From Sedimentisphaerales bacterium (GTDB taxonomy: Bacteria; Planctomycetota; Phycisphaerae; Sedimentisphaerales; SG8-4), in NCBI GenBank assembly GCA_016928975.1, contig JAFGJR010000262.1:1-31289 (forward strand): a stretch of 31,289 nucleotides of DNA, given 5' to 3'. Every line of letters begins with the position of its first letter. Position 1 is the stretch's first letter. This document shows, piece by piece, positions 22,226 to 30,881 of this stretch. The position numbers were made by a program, and so were the translations under genes. A model generated the notes under the pieces. The model searched no databases. It was not told the origin of the DNA and saw only the letters and a list, made by a program, of their open reading frames with translations.

Positions 22226-23178
22226 TCGACGCGCTGCAGAACTTGTCTTGGATTCTGGTCTTCCCGGGCCTGGTGTTCACGCTGGCGGTGGGTCTGGTCG
22301 CCTCCTGGCTGGTCCGCAAGGTCAGTGCGATCGTCCAGTACCGCGTGGGGCCGCCGATATACCAGCCAGCGGCCGATGTGATGAAGCTGATGGGTAAGGA
22401 GATCCTGATCCCGCAGGAGGCGCAGAGGACGATCTTCATCCTGGCGCCGCTGGCTGGTCTGGCCGGCGTTCTGTTGCTTTCCACAATGTTGTGGTTGGCC
22501 ACGGCCCGGATCACGTACACCGGCGACATCATCGTGGCGATCTACCTGATGGTCCTGCCCTCGCTGGCCCTGATTCTGGGCAGCAGCGCGAGCGGCAGCC
22601 CGCACGCGGCGATCGGAGCCAGCCGCGAGATGAAGCTGGTGCTCAGCTATGAACTGCCGCTCGTGCTCGCTCTGCTGGTCGTCATCATCAAGACAGCCGG
22701 CATGGTCGCGCCCGGCGACCAGTTGAGTCTGGTCGCAATCTCACAACATGCGCCGGTCCTGAGCATCTCGGGCTTCCTGGCTTTTGTCGTGGCGTTGCTT
22801 TGCGTTCAGGCCAAGCTCGGTTTCGTGCCGTTCGATATCGCCGAGGCAGAAGCGGAAGTGGCCAGCGGCGTTCTGATCGAGTATTCGGGCGCCCTGTTGG
22901 CCGTCTGGAAATTGATGCAGGCGATGATGCTTGTGGCATTGCCGCTGTTTCTGGTTCTCGCCTTTCTCGGCGGCATCAACCTGTCAGGGTGGTCGCTCCT
23001 GTGGGGCATCGGCAAGTACGTGCTGGTGCTCGTCCTGGTTATTCTAATCAAGAACACGAATCCTCGCGTGCGTATCGACCAGGCGATGCGATTTTTCTGG
23101 TTCTACTGTGGGACCATGCTGGCAGCGGCGGTCATCCTGGCGATGATCGGCGACTATTACGGCCCCGCGTGGCTTTAA
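22222..23178 (+). CDS. mbhM: Membrane anchor of group 4 [NiFe] hydrogenase (NuoH/MbhM/EchB family)
   Basis: The product is 318 aa with about eight TM helices. It has the NuoH-family pattern: RKVSAIVQYRVGPPIYQPAADVMKLMGKE near the N-terminus, the conserved EMKLVLSYELPLVLALL segment, and FVPFDIAEAEAEVASGVLIEYSG. The acidic residues in the last element are part of the proton or quinone-like path in complex I homologues. This subunit connects the soluble hydrogenase arm to the antiporter module. It overlaps the ferredoxin stop (ATGA). The next gene starts 9 nt downstream with its own AAGGTGG. Confidence 0.9.
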   Translation: MIDALQNLSWILVFPGLVFTLAVGLVASWLVRKVSAIVQYRVGPPIYQPAADVMKLMGKEILIPQEAQRTIFILAPLAGLAGVLLLSTMLWLATARITYTGDIIVAIYLMVLPSLALILGSSASGSPHAAIGASREMKLVLSYELPLVLALLVVIIKTAGMVAPGDQLSLVAISQHAPVLSISGFLAFVVALLCVQAKLGFVPFDIAEAEAEVASGVLIEYSGALLAVWKLMQAMMLVALPLFLVLAFLGGINLSGWSLLWGIGKYVLVLVLVILIKNTNPRVRIDQAMRFFWFYCGTMLAAAVILAMIGDYYGPAWL

Positions 23179-23187
23179 GGTGGACCG

Positions 23188-23679
23188 ATGGACTGGAAGT
23201 TGTGGTCGTTGAAGAAATCGATTTGGGTGTTCCACGTCAACACCGGCGCGTGCAACAATTGCGACATCGAGATCGTGAACCTGCTGACGCCGAAGTTCGA
23301 CGTGGAGCGGTTCGGGATCAAGCTGGTGGGTTCGCCTCGCCACGCCGATGCCTTGCTGGTCACCGGCGGCGGTACGCGCCAGGCGGCCATACGTCTGCGA
23401 GAAGTCTATCGGCAGACCGCGAAACCGTGCGTGGTCTTCTGCATGGGGGCATGTGCGTGCGGCATGGGCATCTTCGAAAAGGGCTACCACATGGCCGGCC
23501 CGATCGACAGCATCGTCAGGGAAGTTGATCCCAATGCCATCATTGCGTATGTGCCGGGTTGTCCACCGAAGCCGCAGGCGATGATCATGGGTGTGGTCAG
23601 GGCGCTTGCCGCACTGCAACCGAAGGAAAAGTATGCAACAAGACGAGTTGGACAGGCAGTTGTCGCAGATCCAGGATAA
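23188..23679 (+). CDS. mbhJ: Group 4 hydrogenase small subunit (NuoB/MbhJ family)
   Basis: The product is 163 aa. It has the cluster ligands of the proximal [4Fe-4S]: C22 and C25 (NTGACNNCDIEI, a hydrogenase-type variant of the NuoB motif), Cys89 (GACAC) and C125 (VPGCPPKP). It passes electrons to the NiFe site. The ribosome site AAGGTGG precedes the ATG at 23188. The last 16 residues overlap the start of the next gene by 47 bp, so the C-terminal tail after KEKY is dictated partly by another reading frame. Confidence 0.92.
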   Translation: MDWKLWSLKKSIWVFHVNTGACNNCDIEIVNLLTPKFDVERFGIKLVGSPRHADALLVTGGGTRQAAIRLREVYRQTAKPCVVFCMGACACGMGIFEKGYHMAGPIDSIVREVDPNAIIAYVPGCPPKPQAMIMGVVRALAALQPKEKYATRRVGQAVVADPG

Positions 23680-24073
23680 GCTCACAGGGATCGATCGCAA
23701 GGCAGGCAATCGTGTGTTCCTGTCGTGTGAAGCAGAGCACGTTTACGAGATCTGCCGGTTCCTGTTCTGCGAGCTTCGACTGCGTTTTGTGATCTCGACG
23801 GGGATCGACGCCCAGGGCTGTTTTGAGGTCCTGCATCATTTCTCCGACGACGAGTCCGGCTGTATCGTGACCGTCAAGGCCTTTGTTCGCGATCGCGAGT
23901 CGCCGGAGCTGGATTCGATCACGCCGCTGATCCCTGGCGCTGAATGGACCGAGCGGGAGATGCACGACCTGCTCGGAATCCGGTTCCGCAACCATCCCAA
24001 CCTGGAGCGGCTGATCCTCGCGGACGATTGGCCCGAGGGTGTGTATCCCCTGCGGAAGGAAGTGCAAGCATGA
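23633..24073 (+). CDS. mbhK: NuoC/MbhK-like hydrogenase subunit
   Basis: The product is 146 aa. It has the NuoC (30-kDa subunit) motif: LIPGAEWTEREMHDLLGIRFRNHPNLERLILADDWPEGVYPLRK. It pairs with the large subunit. The ATG at 23633 is selected because AAGGA (23623-23627) sits five bases ahead; a longer frame from 23591 has no such site. It overlaps the small subunit gene by 47 bp and the large subunit gene as ATGA, implying strict co-translation. Confidence 0.9.
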   Translation: MQQDELDRQLSQIQDKLTGIDRKAGNRVFLSCEAEHVYEICRFLFCELRLRFVISTGIDAQGCFEVLHHFSDDESGCIVTVKAFVRDRESPELDSITPLIPGAEWTEREMHDLLGIRFRNHPNLERLILADDWPEGVYPLRKEVQA

Positions 24074-25287
24074 AAGAGCCGTTGCGCAAATCCGTTTTGG
24101 CGGTCGGACCGTTCCATCCGCTCCAGGAGGAGATGGAGTTCTTCCAGTTGACCGTCGATGGGGAGACGGTCACCGATATCAAGGCGCGTATCTCCTACAA
24201 CCATCGCGGCATCGAGAAGCTCAGTGAGAGCCTGCAATTCGACCAGGTTCCTTATCTGGTGTCGCGCGTGTGCGGGATTTGCTCGGCGTCGCACCCGCTG
24301 GCCTACGTGCAAGCCGTGGAAGAGATTGCCGGAGTTCAGCCGCCGGAGCGGGCCCTGTACGTGCGAACCATCATCAACGAGCTGGAGCGCATTCACAGCC
24401 ACCTGCTGTGGGTGGGCCTTGCCGGGCACTTCATCGGCTATGATACGGTCTTCATGTGGGCCTGGAAGTACCGGGAGCCCGTGCTCGATCTGCTCGAAGA
24501 GATCACGGGCAATCGGAACAACTACGGCAACGTCAAGGTGGGCGGCTGCCGGGAGGATATCCCCGGCGAGCTGATCCCGAAGATCCACCAGGAATTGGAC
24601 GTGATGGAGAGGAAGACCGAGATGCTGACCAAGGCGGTGCTGGATGACCCGGTCCTGCACGCGAGGCTGAAAGGGGTCGGCATTCTGAAGAAGGAAGATG
24701 CAATCCAGTACGCGGTGACGGGCCCGACGGCACGCGGCAGCGGAGTCGCCATCGACGTCCGGCGTGATGATCCGTACGCTGCGTATAACGATCTGGACTG
24801 GAAGGTCATCAGCCAACCCGAAGGGGATGTTTTTGCCAAGGCCGTGGTCCGCCTGCTGGAGGTCCTTGAGTCGATCAAAATGGCCCGGCAGGCTCTCGCC
24901 AAGCTCCCCAAAGGTCCCGTGGCGGTGGAGGTCAAGGAGATCCCGCCCGGCGAAGGCTGCGGGCGCGCCGAGGCGCCTCGCGGCGAGACGTTCCACTATG
25001 TGCGCAGCGACGGCGGAAACCGTCCCGTCCGGCACAAGATCAGGGCGCCCAGTTACGTCAATGTGCCGTCCTTCAAGGCTTCCTGCATCGGGGGAAACAT
25101 CGCCGATGTCACGCTTACGCTGGCCGCCGTGGACCCCTGTTACAGTTGCACGGAGCGCATCGCGGTGGTGGATAGCCGTAGCACGGTCATTCACGACTAC
25201 GAAGAGTTGCTGCGACTGAGCAGAGAGAAGACGTCGCGAATCAAAAAGGAACTCGGGGCCCCGGAACTGAAGTTGGAGGACTGCTGA
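24070..25287 (+). CDS. mbhL: Group 4 [NiFe] hydrogenase large subunit (MbhL/NuoD family)
   Basis: The product is 405 aa. It carries both nickel-binding pairs: L1 RVCGICSASH (C68, C71) and L2 DPCYSC (C357, C360). All four cysteines are present, so this is a true hydrogenase and not a NuoD or a MBS-type sulfur reductase, which lack part of the set. Other family marks are ARISYNHRGIEKL and RTIINELERIHSHLLW. About 45 residues follow the L2 motif, as in other Mbh-type subunits, so no maturation cleavage is expected. It reduces protons or oxidises H2 at the cytoplasmic face. The operon seen here contains no HypA-F or endopeptidase genes, which must be elsewhere. Confidence 0.95.
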   Translation: MKEPLRKSVLAVGPFHPLQEEMEFFQLTVDGETVTDIKARISYNHRGIEKLSESLQFDQVPYLVSRVCGICSASHPLAYVQAVEEIAGVQPPERALYVRTIINELERIHSHLLWVGLAGHFIGYDTVFMWAWKYREPVLDLLEEITGNRNNYGNVKVGGCREDIPGELIPKIHQELDVMERKTEMLTKAVLDDPVLHARLKGVGILKKEDAIQYAVTGPTARGSGVAIDVRRDDPYAAYNDLDWKVISQPEGDVFAKAVVRLLEVLESIKMARQALAKLPKGPVAVEVKEIPPGEGCGRAEAPRGETFHYVRSDGGNRPVRHKIRAPSYVNVPSFKASCIGGNIADVTLTLAAVDPCYSCTERIAVVDSRSTVIHDYEELLRLSREKTSRIKKELGAPELKLEDC

Positions 25288-25288
25288 C

Positions 25289-27148
25289 TTGGAAAGGATC
25301 CTGCTCTATCCGGTTTTCCTGCCTTTGGCGGTCGGTTTCGTCTTGCTGTTCCTGCCCAGGTGGGGCAGACCGTTGTTCAAGCTGGCGACGACGGTCGTTT
25401 CGGTGGTCGCTTTCGTGCTCTCGATTCAGGTCTTTCGGCTCGACGACGCAACGTACCACTGGCCACTCCTGACGCTCGGCGAGTTTCGGCTCGATCTGCT
25501 CCTGGCGGCGACCCCTCTGGGGTCTTTCATTCTGATGTTCGCCATGGGCTTTGGCGTCCTCATCACCCTGTACTCGCTCAAGTCGCGGGCACAGGTCGAG
25601 CGGTCCAATGAATATTACGGCTCGATTCTACTCGCCATCGGCGGGTCGGCCGGGATTCTGCTTACCGACCATCTGTTGTTCCTGCTGATCTTCTGGGAGA
25701 TCGTGACCGCCTCTCTGTACGTTCTGATCAGCACCGGGGGCAAGCACTCGAACTTCGCGGCCACGAAGAGCTTCGCCCTGATCGGCGCTTCGGACGCTGG
25801 ATTTCTGCTCGGCATCGGCATGGTCTGGGCGCTGTCCGGCACATTCGTCATGTCGGACATCCGCCTGCCGACCACGTCCTCGCTACAGATCATCTCCTTT
25901 CTGCTGCTGACGCTTGCGGCGGTCACCAAGGCCGGTGCGATGCCCTTGCACACATGGCTGCCCGCCGGCGGAGAATACGCTCCGACCTCGGTGATGGCGC
26001 TGCTGCCGGCCGCTCTGGACAAGCTGCTCGGCATCTATCTGCTCGTCCTCGTCGTCACGCGCATGTTCGTACTGGAAGCCGGACCGCTGAGCATCGTGCT
26101 GGCGGTGATCGGAGCGGCCACGATCATGATCGCCGTGATGATCGCGATGGTCCAGCACAACCTCAAGAAGCTCCTGTCCTATCATGCCATCAGCCAGGTC
26201 GGCTACATGGTGCTCGGTATCGCCACGCTGACGCCGGTCGGCATCGCAGGCGGCGTGTTCCACATGTTGAACCACGCCATCTATAAGTCGTGCCTGTTCC
26301 TCTGCGGCGGGGCCGTGGAGGAGGCAACGGGGACGGCGGAGCTGGACGAGCTGGGCGGCCTGGGCAGGAAGATGCCATGGACCTTCGTCGCCTGCCTGAT
26401 TGCAGCGCTGAGTATCTCGGGGATTCCACCTCTGAACGGATTCGCATCCAAATGGATGGTGTACCAGGGCGTCGTGCAGATGGGCACGACTCGCACAGGC
26501 GTCGAGGCCGCGCTGTGGCCGCTGTGGCTCGTGGCCGCCATGTTCGGCAGCGCTCTGACGCTGGCCTCGTTTGTGAAGATCCTGCACTCCGTCTTCCTGT
26601 CTCGTCTGCCGGATCGTCTCAGGGGGACTCAGGAGGTCACCGCTCTTCAGACCTTCCCGATGCTCATCCTGGCGTCTCTGTGCGTGCTCTTCGGGATCTT
26701 CTACACGGTCCCGCTGTATCGGTTCATCCTGCCCGCTCTCGGCATCCCCACCGATCCAAGTGTGTTCATGGGGACCTGGAGCTCACAATTGGCCACGGGA
26801 CTGCTTCTGGTCGGCATCGCTGTAGGTGTGGGAGTCCTGGCGGTCTCCGCCTTTCGCAGGAAGATCCGCGAGGTGCCCACCTGGACATGCGGGGAGATTC
26901 AACCCAACGATGAGATGATCATCCCGGGCACGCATTTCTACAAGACCGTCTCTTCCCTGGGCGGCCTGCGACAGATGTACAAGGGCCAGGAGAACGGCTA
27001 CTTCGACCTGTACAACCAGAGCGGACGGGTAGGACTGGTCGTGACCGGCATCCTCAAATGGATGCACAGCGGAATCCTTCCCGTGTACCTGACGTGGGTG
27101 ATGCTCGGGCTGTTGATCGTGCTGTTCGTGGTCTGTGGGATCTGGTGA
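25289..27148 (+). CDS. HyfB/EchA/NuoL-type antiporter-like subunit
   Basis: The product is 619 aa with about 14-16 TM helices. It has the proton_antipo_M core: Glu in LIFWEIVTASLYVL, Lys in TKAGAMPLHTWLP, Lys in AALDKLLGIYLL, the SYHAISQVGYMVLG segment, and Lys in NGFASKWM, all standard ion-path residues. The C-terminal TWTCGEIQPNDEMIIPGTHFYKTV stretch is typical of HyfB, CooM and EchA relatives, not of MrpA. The TTG start at 25289 is supported by GGAGGA (25275-25280), eight bases upstream. The gene provides a second large antiporter-like unit in addition to the MrpD-type protein downstream. Confidence 0.9.
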   Translation: MERILLYPVFLPLAVGFVLLFLPRWGRPLFKLATTVVSVVAFVLSIQVFRLDDATYHWPLLTLGEFRLDLLLAATPLGSFILMFAMGFGVLITLYSLKSRAQVERSNEYYGSILLAIGGSAGILLTDHLLFLLIFWEIVTASLYVLISTGGKHSNFAATKSFALIGASDAGFLLGIGMVWALSGTFVMSDIRLPTTSSLQIISFLLLTLAAVTKAGAMPLHTWLPAGGEYAPTSVMALLPAALDKLLGIYLLVLVVTRMFVLEAGPLSIVLAVIGAATIMIAVMIAMVQHNLKKLLSYHAISQVGYMVLGIATLTPVGIAGGVFHMLNHAIYKSCLFLCGGAVEEATGTAELDELGGLGRKMPWTFVACLIAALSISGIPPLNGFASKWMVYQGVVQMGTTRTGVEAALWPLWLVAAMFGSALTLASFVKILHSVFLSRLPDRLRGTQEVTALQTFPMLILASLCVLFGIFYTVPLYRFILPALGIPTDPSVFMGTWSSQLATGLLLVGIAVGVGVLAVSAFRRKIREVPTWTCGEIQPNDEMIIPGTHFYKTVSSLGGLRQMYKGQENGYFDLYNQSGRVGLVVTGILKWMHSGILPVYLTWVMLGLLIVLFVVCGIW

Positions 27149-27155
27149 GGGCGCT

Positions 27156-27707
27156 ATGGCCATCTTCTATATCCTCTTGTTCTTCATGGTGATCGCCGCG
27201 ATCATTGCGGTCGAGACGAAGGATCTCCTGAGCTCGGTCATCTGTGTCGGCGCGATCGGGTTCGGGGGCTCGTTGATGTTCCTGCTCCTGTATGCACCCG
27301 ATATCGCGATCACACAGATCGTGGTGGAAGTCCTCGGCCTGATCATCCTGATTCGCGCGACCATCTCGCGCGACCACACGTTCATCACGGGCGAGCGGGA
27401 GTTTTTTGGGATGGTCGTGTCCGTGGCGATTCTCCTCGTGATCTTCCTGGCGGGCATCAAAGTCTTCGAGAGCCTGCCGACATTCGGCAAGCCCGTCTTC
27501 GCCCAGGTGTCGGAGTCACCCTCGCAGACCTACATCGAGAAGGGCCTCGCGGACACGGGAGCCGCCAATGTCGTGGCCAGCGTGATCCTCGACTACCGTG
27601 GCTACGACACGCTGGGCGAGGCCACGGTCCTGTTCACTTCGATCCTCGGGGCAACGATCATCCTGAGGGCGCGCAGCCGCAAGCGGATTGAGGAGCCCGA
27701 CGTATGA
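27156..27707 (+). CDS. MbhD/MbhE-type fused antiporter subunit (MrpA C-terminal-like)
   Basis: The product is 183 aa with about five TM helices. The N-terminal half (about 1-100) has the MbhD/DUF4040-like YAPDIAITQIVVEVLGLIILI, and the C-terminal half (about 125-175) has the MbhE-like SVILDYRGYDTLGEATVLFTSILGA found at the end of MrpA. In Pyrococcus these are two proteins (MbhD and MbhE); here they are one chain. The ATG at 27156 follows GGTGAGG (27144-27150); an in-frame upstream ATG at 27135 lies inside the previous gene. The stop overlaps the next start as ATGA. Confidence 0.82.
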   Translation: MAIFYILLFFMVIAAIIAVETKDLLSSVICVGAIGFGGSLMFLLLYAPDIAITQIVVEVLGLIILIRATISRDHTFITGEREFFGMVVSVAILLVIFLAGIKVFESLPTFGKPVFAQVSESPSQTYIEKGLADTGAANVVASVILDYRGYDTLGEATVLFTSILGATIILRARSRKRIEEPDV

Positions 27708-28195
27708 AGGGAATGACCATCATCGTGAAGACGATCAGCGGCTGGGTGAAAGTGCTCATCTTTCTCTTCGGCATCAACGTCATCCTCTTCGGGCACCTGA
27801 CGCCGGGGGGCGGCTTCGCCGGAGGTGTGATTCTGGCCGCCTCCTATGTGCTGCTGATGCTGGCCTTTGGCCGGGAATTCGTGGAGAAGAACTTGCCCAT
27901 CCCGCTTGCATCGAGGCTGGATTGCCTCGGTGCATTCCTGTTTGCGACCGTGGCGATCCTGGGGTCTGTCTTCGGCGGCACCTTCTTCGTCAACTTCCTG
28001 TACCAGAGGTATCTGCCCGGCCATGCCCTGGATCTGGTCAGTGCAGGCACCATACCATTGTCGAACCTTGCCATCGGTCTCAAGGTCGGGGCGTCTCTGT
28101 TCCTCGTCATATTCGCCCTTTCGGCCTTCCGCAGAGATTCCGAGCGCCCGGACGCGGGGGGCGACAAGACGAAGCCGGTTGCCGGACAGGAGTAG
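27704..28195 (+). CDS. mbhF: MnhB/MrpB/MbhF-family antiporter subunit
   Basis: The product is 163 aa with about four TM helices. The MnhB signature is present (INVILFGHLTPGGGFAGGVILAASYVLLMLAFG). MrpB-type subunits are small structural or ion-pathway proteins of Mrp Na+/H+ antiporters and Mbh complexes. It starts within the previous stop (ATGA), and the next gene follows after 5 nt with its own AGGAG inside this stop region. Confidence 0.92.
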   Translation: MKGMTIIVKTISGWVKVLIFLFGINVILFGHLTPGGGFAGGVILAASYVLLMLAFGREFVEKNLPIPLASRLDCLGAFLFATVAILGSVFGGTFFVNFLYQRYLPGHALDLVSAGTIPLSNLAIGLKVGASLFLVIFALSAFRRDSERPDAGGDKTKPVAGQE

Positions 28196-28200
28196 AATCC

Positions 28201-28569
28201 ATGCTATATGCGCTGTGCTTTCTGCTGTTCATGATCGGCCTGTACTGTGCCGTGGTGAAGAAGAACCTCGTCAAGATCGTCATCGGCCTGGCGATCATGG
28301 AGTACGCCGTCAACCTGTTCCTGATCATGCTCGGATACCGCACCGGCGGCACGGCTCCGATCATCGGCAGAAGCGATCTCCAGGCCGGCGCCGAACGCAT
28401 CACGGCTCACTTCATCAATAGCGCCGTCGATCCACTACCCCAGGCTCTCGTGCTGACCGCCATCGTGATCAGCCTGGGCTCGCTGGCGCTGCTGATTTCG
28501 ATCTGCATCCGGATCTACGACAAGTATGGAACGTTCGACATCACGGAAATCAGGAGGCTGAGAGGATGA
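28201..28569 (+). CDS. mbhG: MnhC/MrpC/MbhG-family (NuoK-like) subunit
   Basis: The product is 122 aa with three TM helices. It has the NuoK/MrpC layout: KIVIGLAIMEYAVNLFLIM with the conserved membrane Glu, then VDPLPQALVLTAIVISLG. The ATG at 28201 follows AGGAG (28188-28192) by eight bases. A longer frame upstream is a shadow of the previous gene. It overlaps the next gene as ATGA. Confidence 0.93.
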   Translation: MLYALCFLLFMIGLYCAVVKKNLVKIVIGLAIMEYAVNLFLIMLGYRTGGTAPIIGRSDLQAGAERITAHFINSAVDPLPQALVLTAIVISLGSLALLISICIRIYDKYGTFDITEIRRLRG

Positions 28570-30080
28570 GCCGCGTGCTGCCTGCCTTTGTTGTGCTGCC
28601 CCTGGTCACAGCTTTTCTCCTGCCGGTTTTCGGCAAGAAGGGCAAGGCGGTGGCCACGCTCCTGGCCAACCTGGTGACGATCTGCCTGCTGGCGCTGGCC
28701 GTTGCCTGCATTGGGGAGACCGGCGTTTACGAAGTCGGCAACTGGTCCAGCCGGATCGGGATCGTGCTCGTGCTCGATGGGCTCACCTCGCTGATGCTTC
28801 TGGCCGTCAACGCCGTCAGTGCCGCCGCTATGCTGTTCAGCGTCCGGTACATGGAGCAATACACCGCCAAGTCGAAGTACCTGAGTCTGTTCCTGCTGAT
28901 GGTGGCAGGCATGAACGGCGTCGTCGTCTCCGGCGACATCTTCAACCTTTTCGTGTTCCTGGAGATCGCTTCCATCGCGTCGTATGCACTCGTGGGATTC
29001 GGGTGCGAGCACGAAGAGCTGGAAGCCTCGTTCAAGTACATGGTCCTGGGCAGCGTCGCGTCGTCATTGATCCTGCTCGGCATCGCGCTGGTCTACGGCA
29101 ACACAGGGGCCTTGAACATGGCCTATGCGGCCAAGGCCATTCAGCAGACCGGGATCAATGCGGGACTGGCGTTCGCCATGAGTCTGTTCATCGCCGGCTT
29201 CGGCCTCAAGGCAGCCCTGGTTCCCTTCCACGCCTGGCTTCCGGATGCGCATCCTTCGGCTCCGGCGCCGATCTCGGCCATGTTGTCCGGCGTGCTGATC
29301 AAGGCCCTCGGGATCTATGCGTTGTCCCGCCTGATCTTCAACGTATTCGGGGTGTCGATCCCGGTGAGCTGGGTCCTGATCGCCCTGGGCGTTCTGAGCA
29401 TGGTCGTCGGCGTCTTCCTGGCCGTCGGCCAATGGGACTTCAAGCGGCTCCTGGCCTACCACAGCATCTCTCAGATGGGATACGTCGTTCTCGGCATCGG
29501 TCTCGGCGCGCTGATCCTGGCAAAGCACGGCAATCCCTTGTGGGCGTCGCTGGCGATCCTCGGAGGGCTCTTCCATCTGGTGAACCACGCCGTCTTCAAG
29601 TCCCTGCTGTTCCTGACAAGCGGCTCGGTGGAGATGGCGACCGGCACCCGGCAACTGAAGAAGATGGGCGGCCTGGTCGAGCGGATGCCCTACACGCGCG
29701 CCGCGTGCACGGTCGCCTCCGCTTCCATCGCCGGGGTGCCGCCGTTCAATGGATTCTGGAGCAAGCTGATCCTGGTGATCGCCGCCGTCCAGGCGGGTTT
29801 CTTCGGCCTGGCCGCCGTCACGGTAGTCGTCAGCCTGGTGACGTTGCTGTCGTTCCTGAAGGTTCAGCGGTACGTGTTCCTGGGCGAGCTGCCCGAGGAA
29901 TTGCAGAACACGCGTGAGAACGGCGGTTCGATGTTGATCGCCATGTTCTTCCTGACGGCGCTTTGCTTGCTGATGAGCCTGCTGGTCCTGGTGCCCTCGC
30001 TGAGGGTCGCCGTGCTCCAGCCGGCGGTGGACGTGTTGATTCAAGGCGTCAGCCACTCCATGGAAGTGGCCAACCTGTGA
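28566..30080 (+). CDS. mbhH: MnhD/MrpD/MbhH-family antiporter subunit
   Basis: The product is 504 aa with about 14 TM helices. It has the proton_antipo_M core with Glu in VFLEIASIASYALVG, Lys in GLKAALVPFHAWLPDAHPSAPAPISAML, Lys in LIKALGIYAL, the YHSISQMGYVVLG segment, and Lys in NGFWSKL. The DAHPSAPAPISAMLSG sequence is typical of MrpD and MbhH. It moves H+ or Na+ across the membrane; the ion cannot be told from sequence. It starts on the previous stop (ATGA). Confidence 0.94.
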   Translation: MSRVLPAFVVLPLVTAFLLPVFGKKGKAVATLLANLVTICLLALAVACIGETGVYEVGNWSSRIGIVLVLDGLTSLMLLAVNAVSAAAMLFSVRYMEQYTAKSKYLSLFLLMVAGMNGVVVSGDIFNLFVFLEIASIASYALVGFGCEHEELEASFKYMVLGSVASSLILLGIALVYGNTGALNMAYAAKAIQQTGINAGLAFAMSLFIAGFGLKAALVPFHAWLPDAHPSAPAPISAMLSGVLIKALGIYALSRLIFNVFGVSIPVSWVLIALGVLSMVVGVFLAVGQWDFKRLLAYHSISQMGYVVLGIGLGALILAKHGNPLWASLAILGGLFHLVNHAVFKSLLFLTSGSVEMATGTRQLKKMGGLVERMPYTRAACTVASASIAGVPPFNGFWSKLILVIAAVQAGFFGLAAVTVVVSLVTLLSFLKVQRYVFLGELPEELQNTRENGGSMLIAMFFLTALCLLMSLLVLVPSLRVAVLQPAVDVLIQGVSHSMEVANL

Positions 30081-30099
30081 GACGATGAGGTGTCGCGCA

Positions 30100-30603
30100 A
30101 TGCGTCGACTGATCTATTTCGTTCTGGCATTCATCGTGTGGGTCCTGGTGACCTGGCCGTTCGTGGACGGGCGAGTGAACCTGCAGATCGTCGTCGCAGG
30201 GCTGATCGCGTCCTTCCTCGCCGCCGTCCTGTTCCATGAAATCCTGCCGAAGGAGCATCACCTCTTCATCTCGCCGATTCGCGTGTTCTGGCTGCTGGTC
30301 TATGTGCCGGTGTTTCTCTACTACGTGTTGCGGGCGAATCTCGACGTCGTTTACCGTGCCTTGCATCCGGCGATGCCGATTCGCCCCGGGATCGTGAAGA
30401 TCAAGACGAATCTCAAGACCGATTCGGCGATCACCGCATTGGCCAATTCGATCACGCTCACTCCCGGCACTCTGACCGTGGACCTGACCGACGACGGTTT
30501 CCTGTATGTCCACTGGATCAACGTGAGATCCGACAACGTGGAGCAGGCGACTCGTCTGATCGCGCAGCAGTTCGAGTGGTTCATACAAAAGATCTTCGAA
30601 TAG
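30100..30603 (+). CDS. mbhA: MnhE/MrpE/MbhA-family antiporter subunit
   Basis: The product is 167 aa with two or three N-terminal TM helices followed by a cytoplasmic domain. The MnhE mark SITLTPGTLTVDLTDDGFLYVHWINV is clear. The ATG at 30100 is preferred because GAGGTG (30087-30092) sits seven bases ahead; the upstream ATG at 30085, just after the previous stop, adds five poorly placed residues. The next gene starts 11 nt after its stop. Confidence 0.92.
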   Translation: MRRLIYFVLAFIVWVLVTWPFVDGRVNLQIVVAGLIASFLAAVLFHEILPKEHHLFISPIRVFWLLVYVPVFLYYVLRANLDVVYRALHPAMPIRPGIVKIKTNLKTDSAITALANSITLTPGTLTVDLTDDGFLYVHWINVRSDNVEQATRLIAQQFEWFIQKIFE

Positions 30604-30614
30604 CAGGGCTGTCT

Positions 30615-30881
30615 ATGCAGGTATTGATGCAGATCTTCTATATCGGCCTGTGTGCATGTTGCTTCATGTGTCTGTATCGAATCGGACGCGGGCCGAGCGC
30701 GCCCGATCGCACCGTGGCCATTGACATCCTGGGCATCGTCGTTGTCGGCTTCTGCGGCCTGCTCGGCCTCGCGACGGGCCAGGACTTCTACCTGACCGTG
30801 GCCCTGGCCTGGGCGCTGCTGAGTTTCATCGGAACGATCGCGCTGGCCAAATTCCTGGAGGGCAGGAGCTTCGATGAATGA
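30615..30881 (+). CDS. mbhB: MnhF/MrpF/MbhB-family antiporter subunit
   Basis: The product is 88 aa with three TM helices. It carries the MrpF core RIGRGPSAPDRTVAIDILGIVVVGF, with the conserved Arg and Asp. The ATG at 30615 has GCAGGG a few bases ahead; the longer frame from 30576 overlaps the MnhE gene. It overlaps the next gene by 8 bp. Confidence 0.92.
   Translation: MQVLMQIFYIGLCACCFMCLYRIGRGPSAPDRTVAIDILGIVVVGFCGLLGLATGQDFYLTVALAWALLSFIGTIALAKFLEGRSFDE

Noticed and set aside
23836..25194. 452-codon minus-strand frame opposite the hydrogenase large subunit
   Set aside because: Antisense to an unmistakable [NiFe] large subunit; no domain seen.
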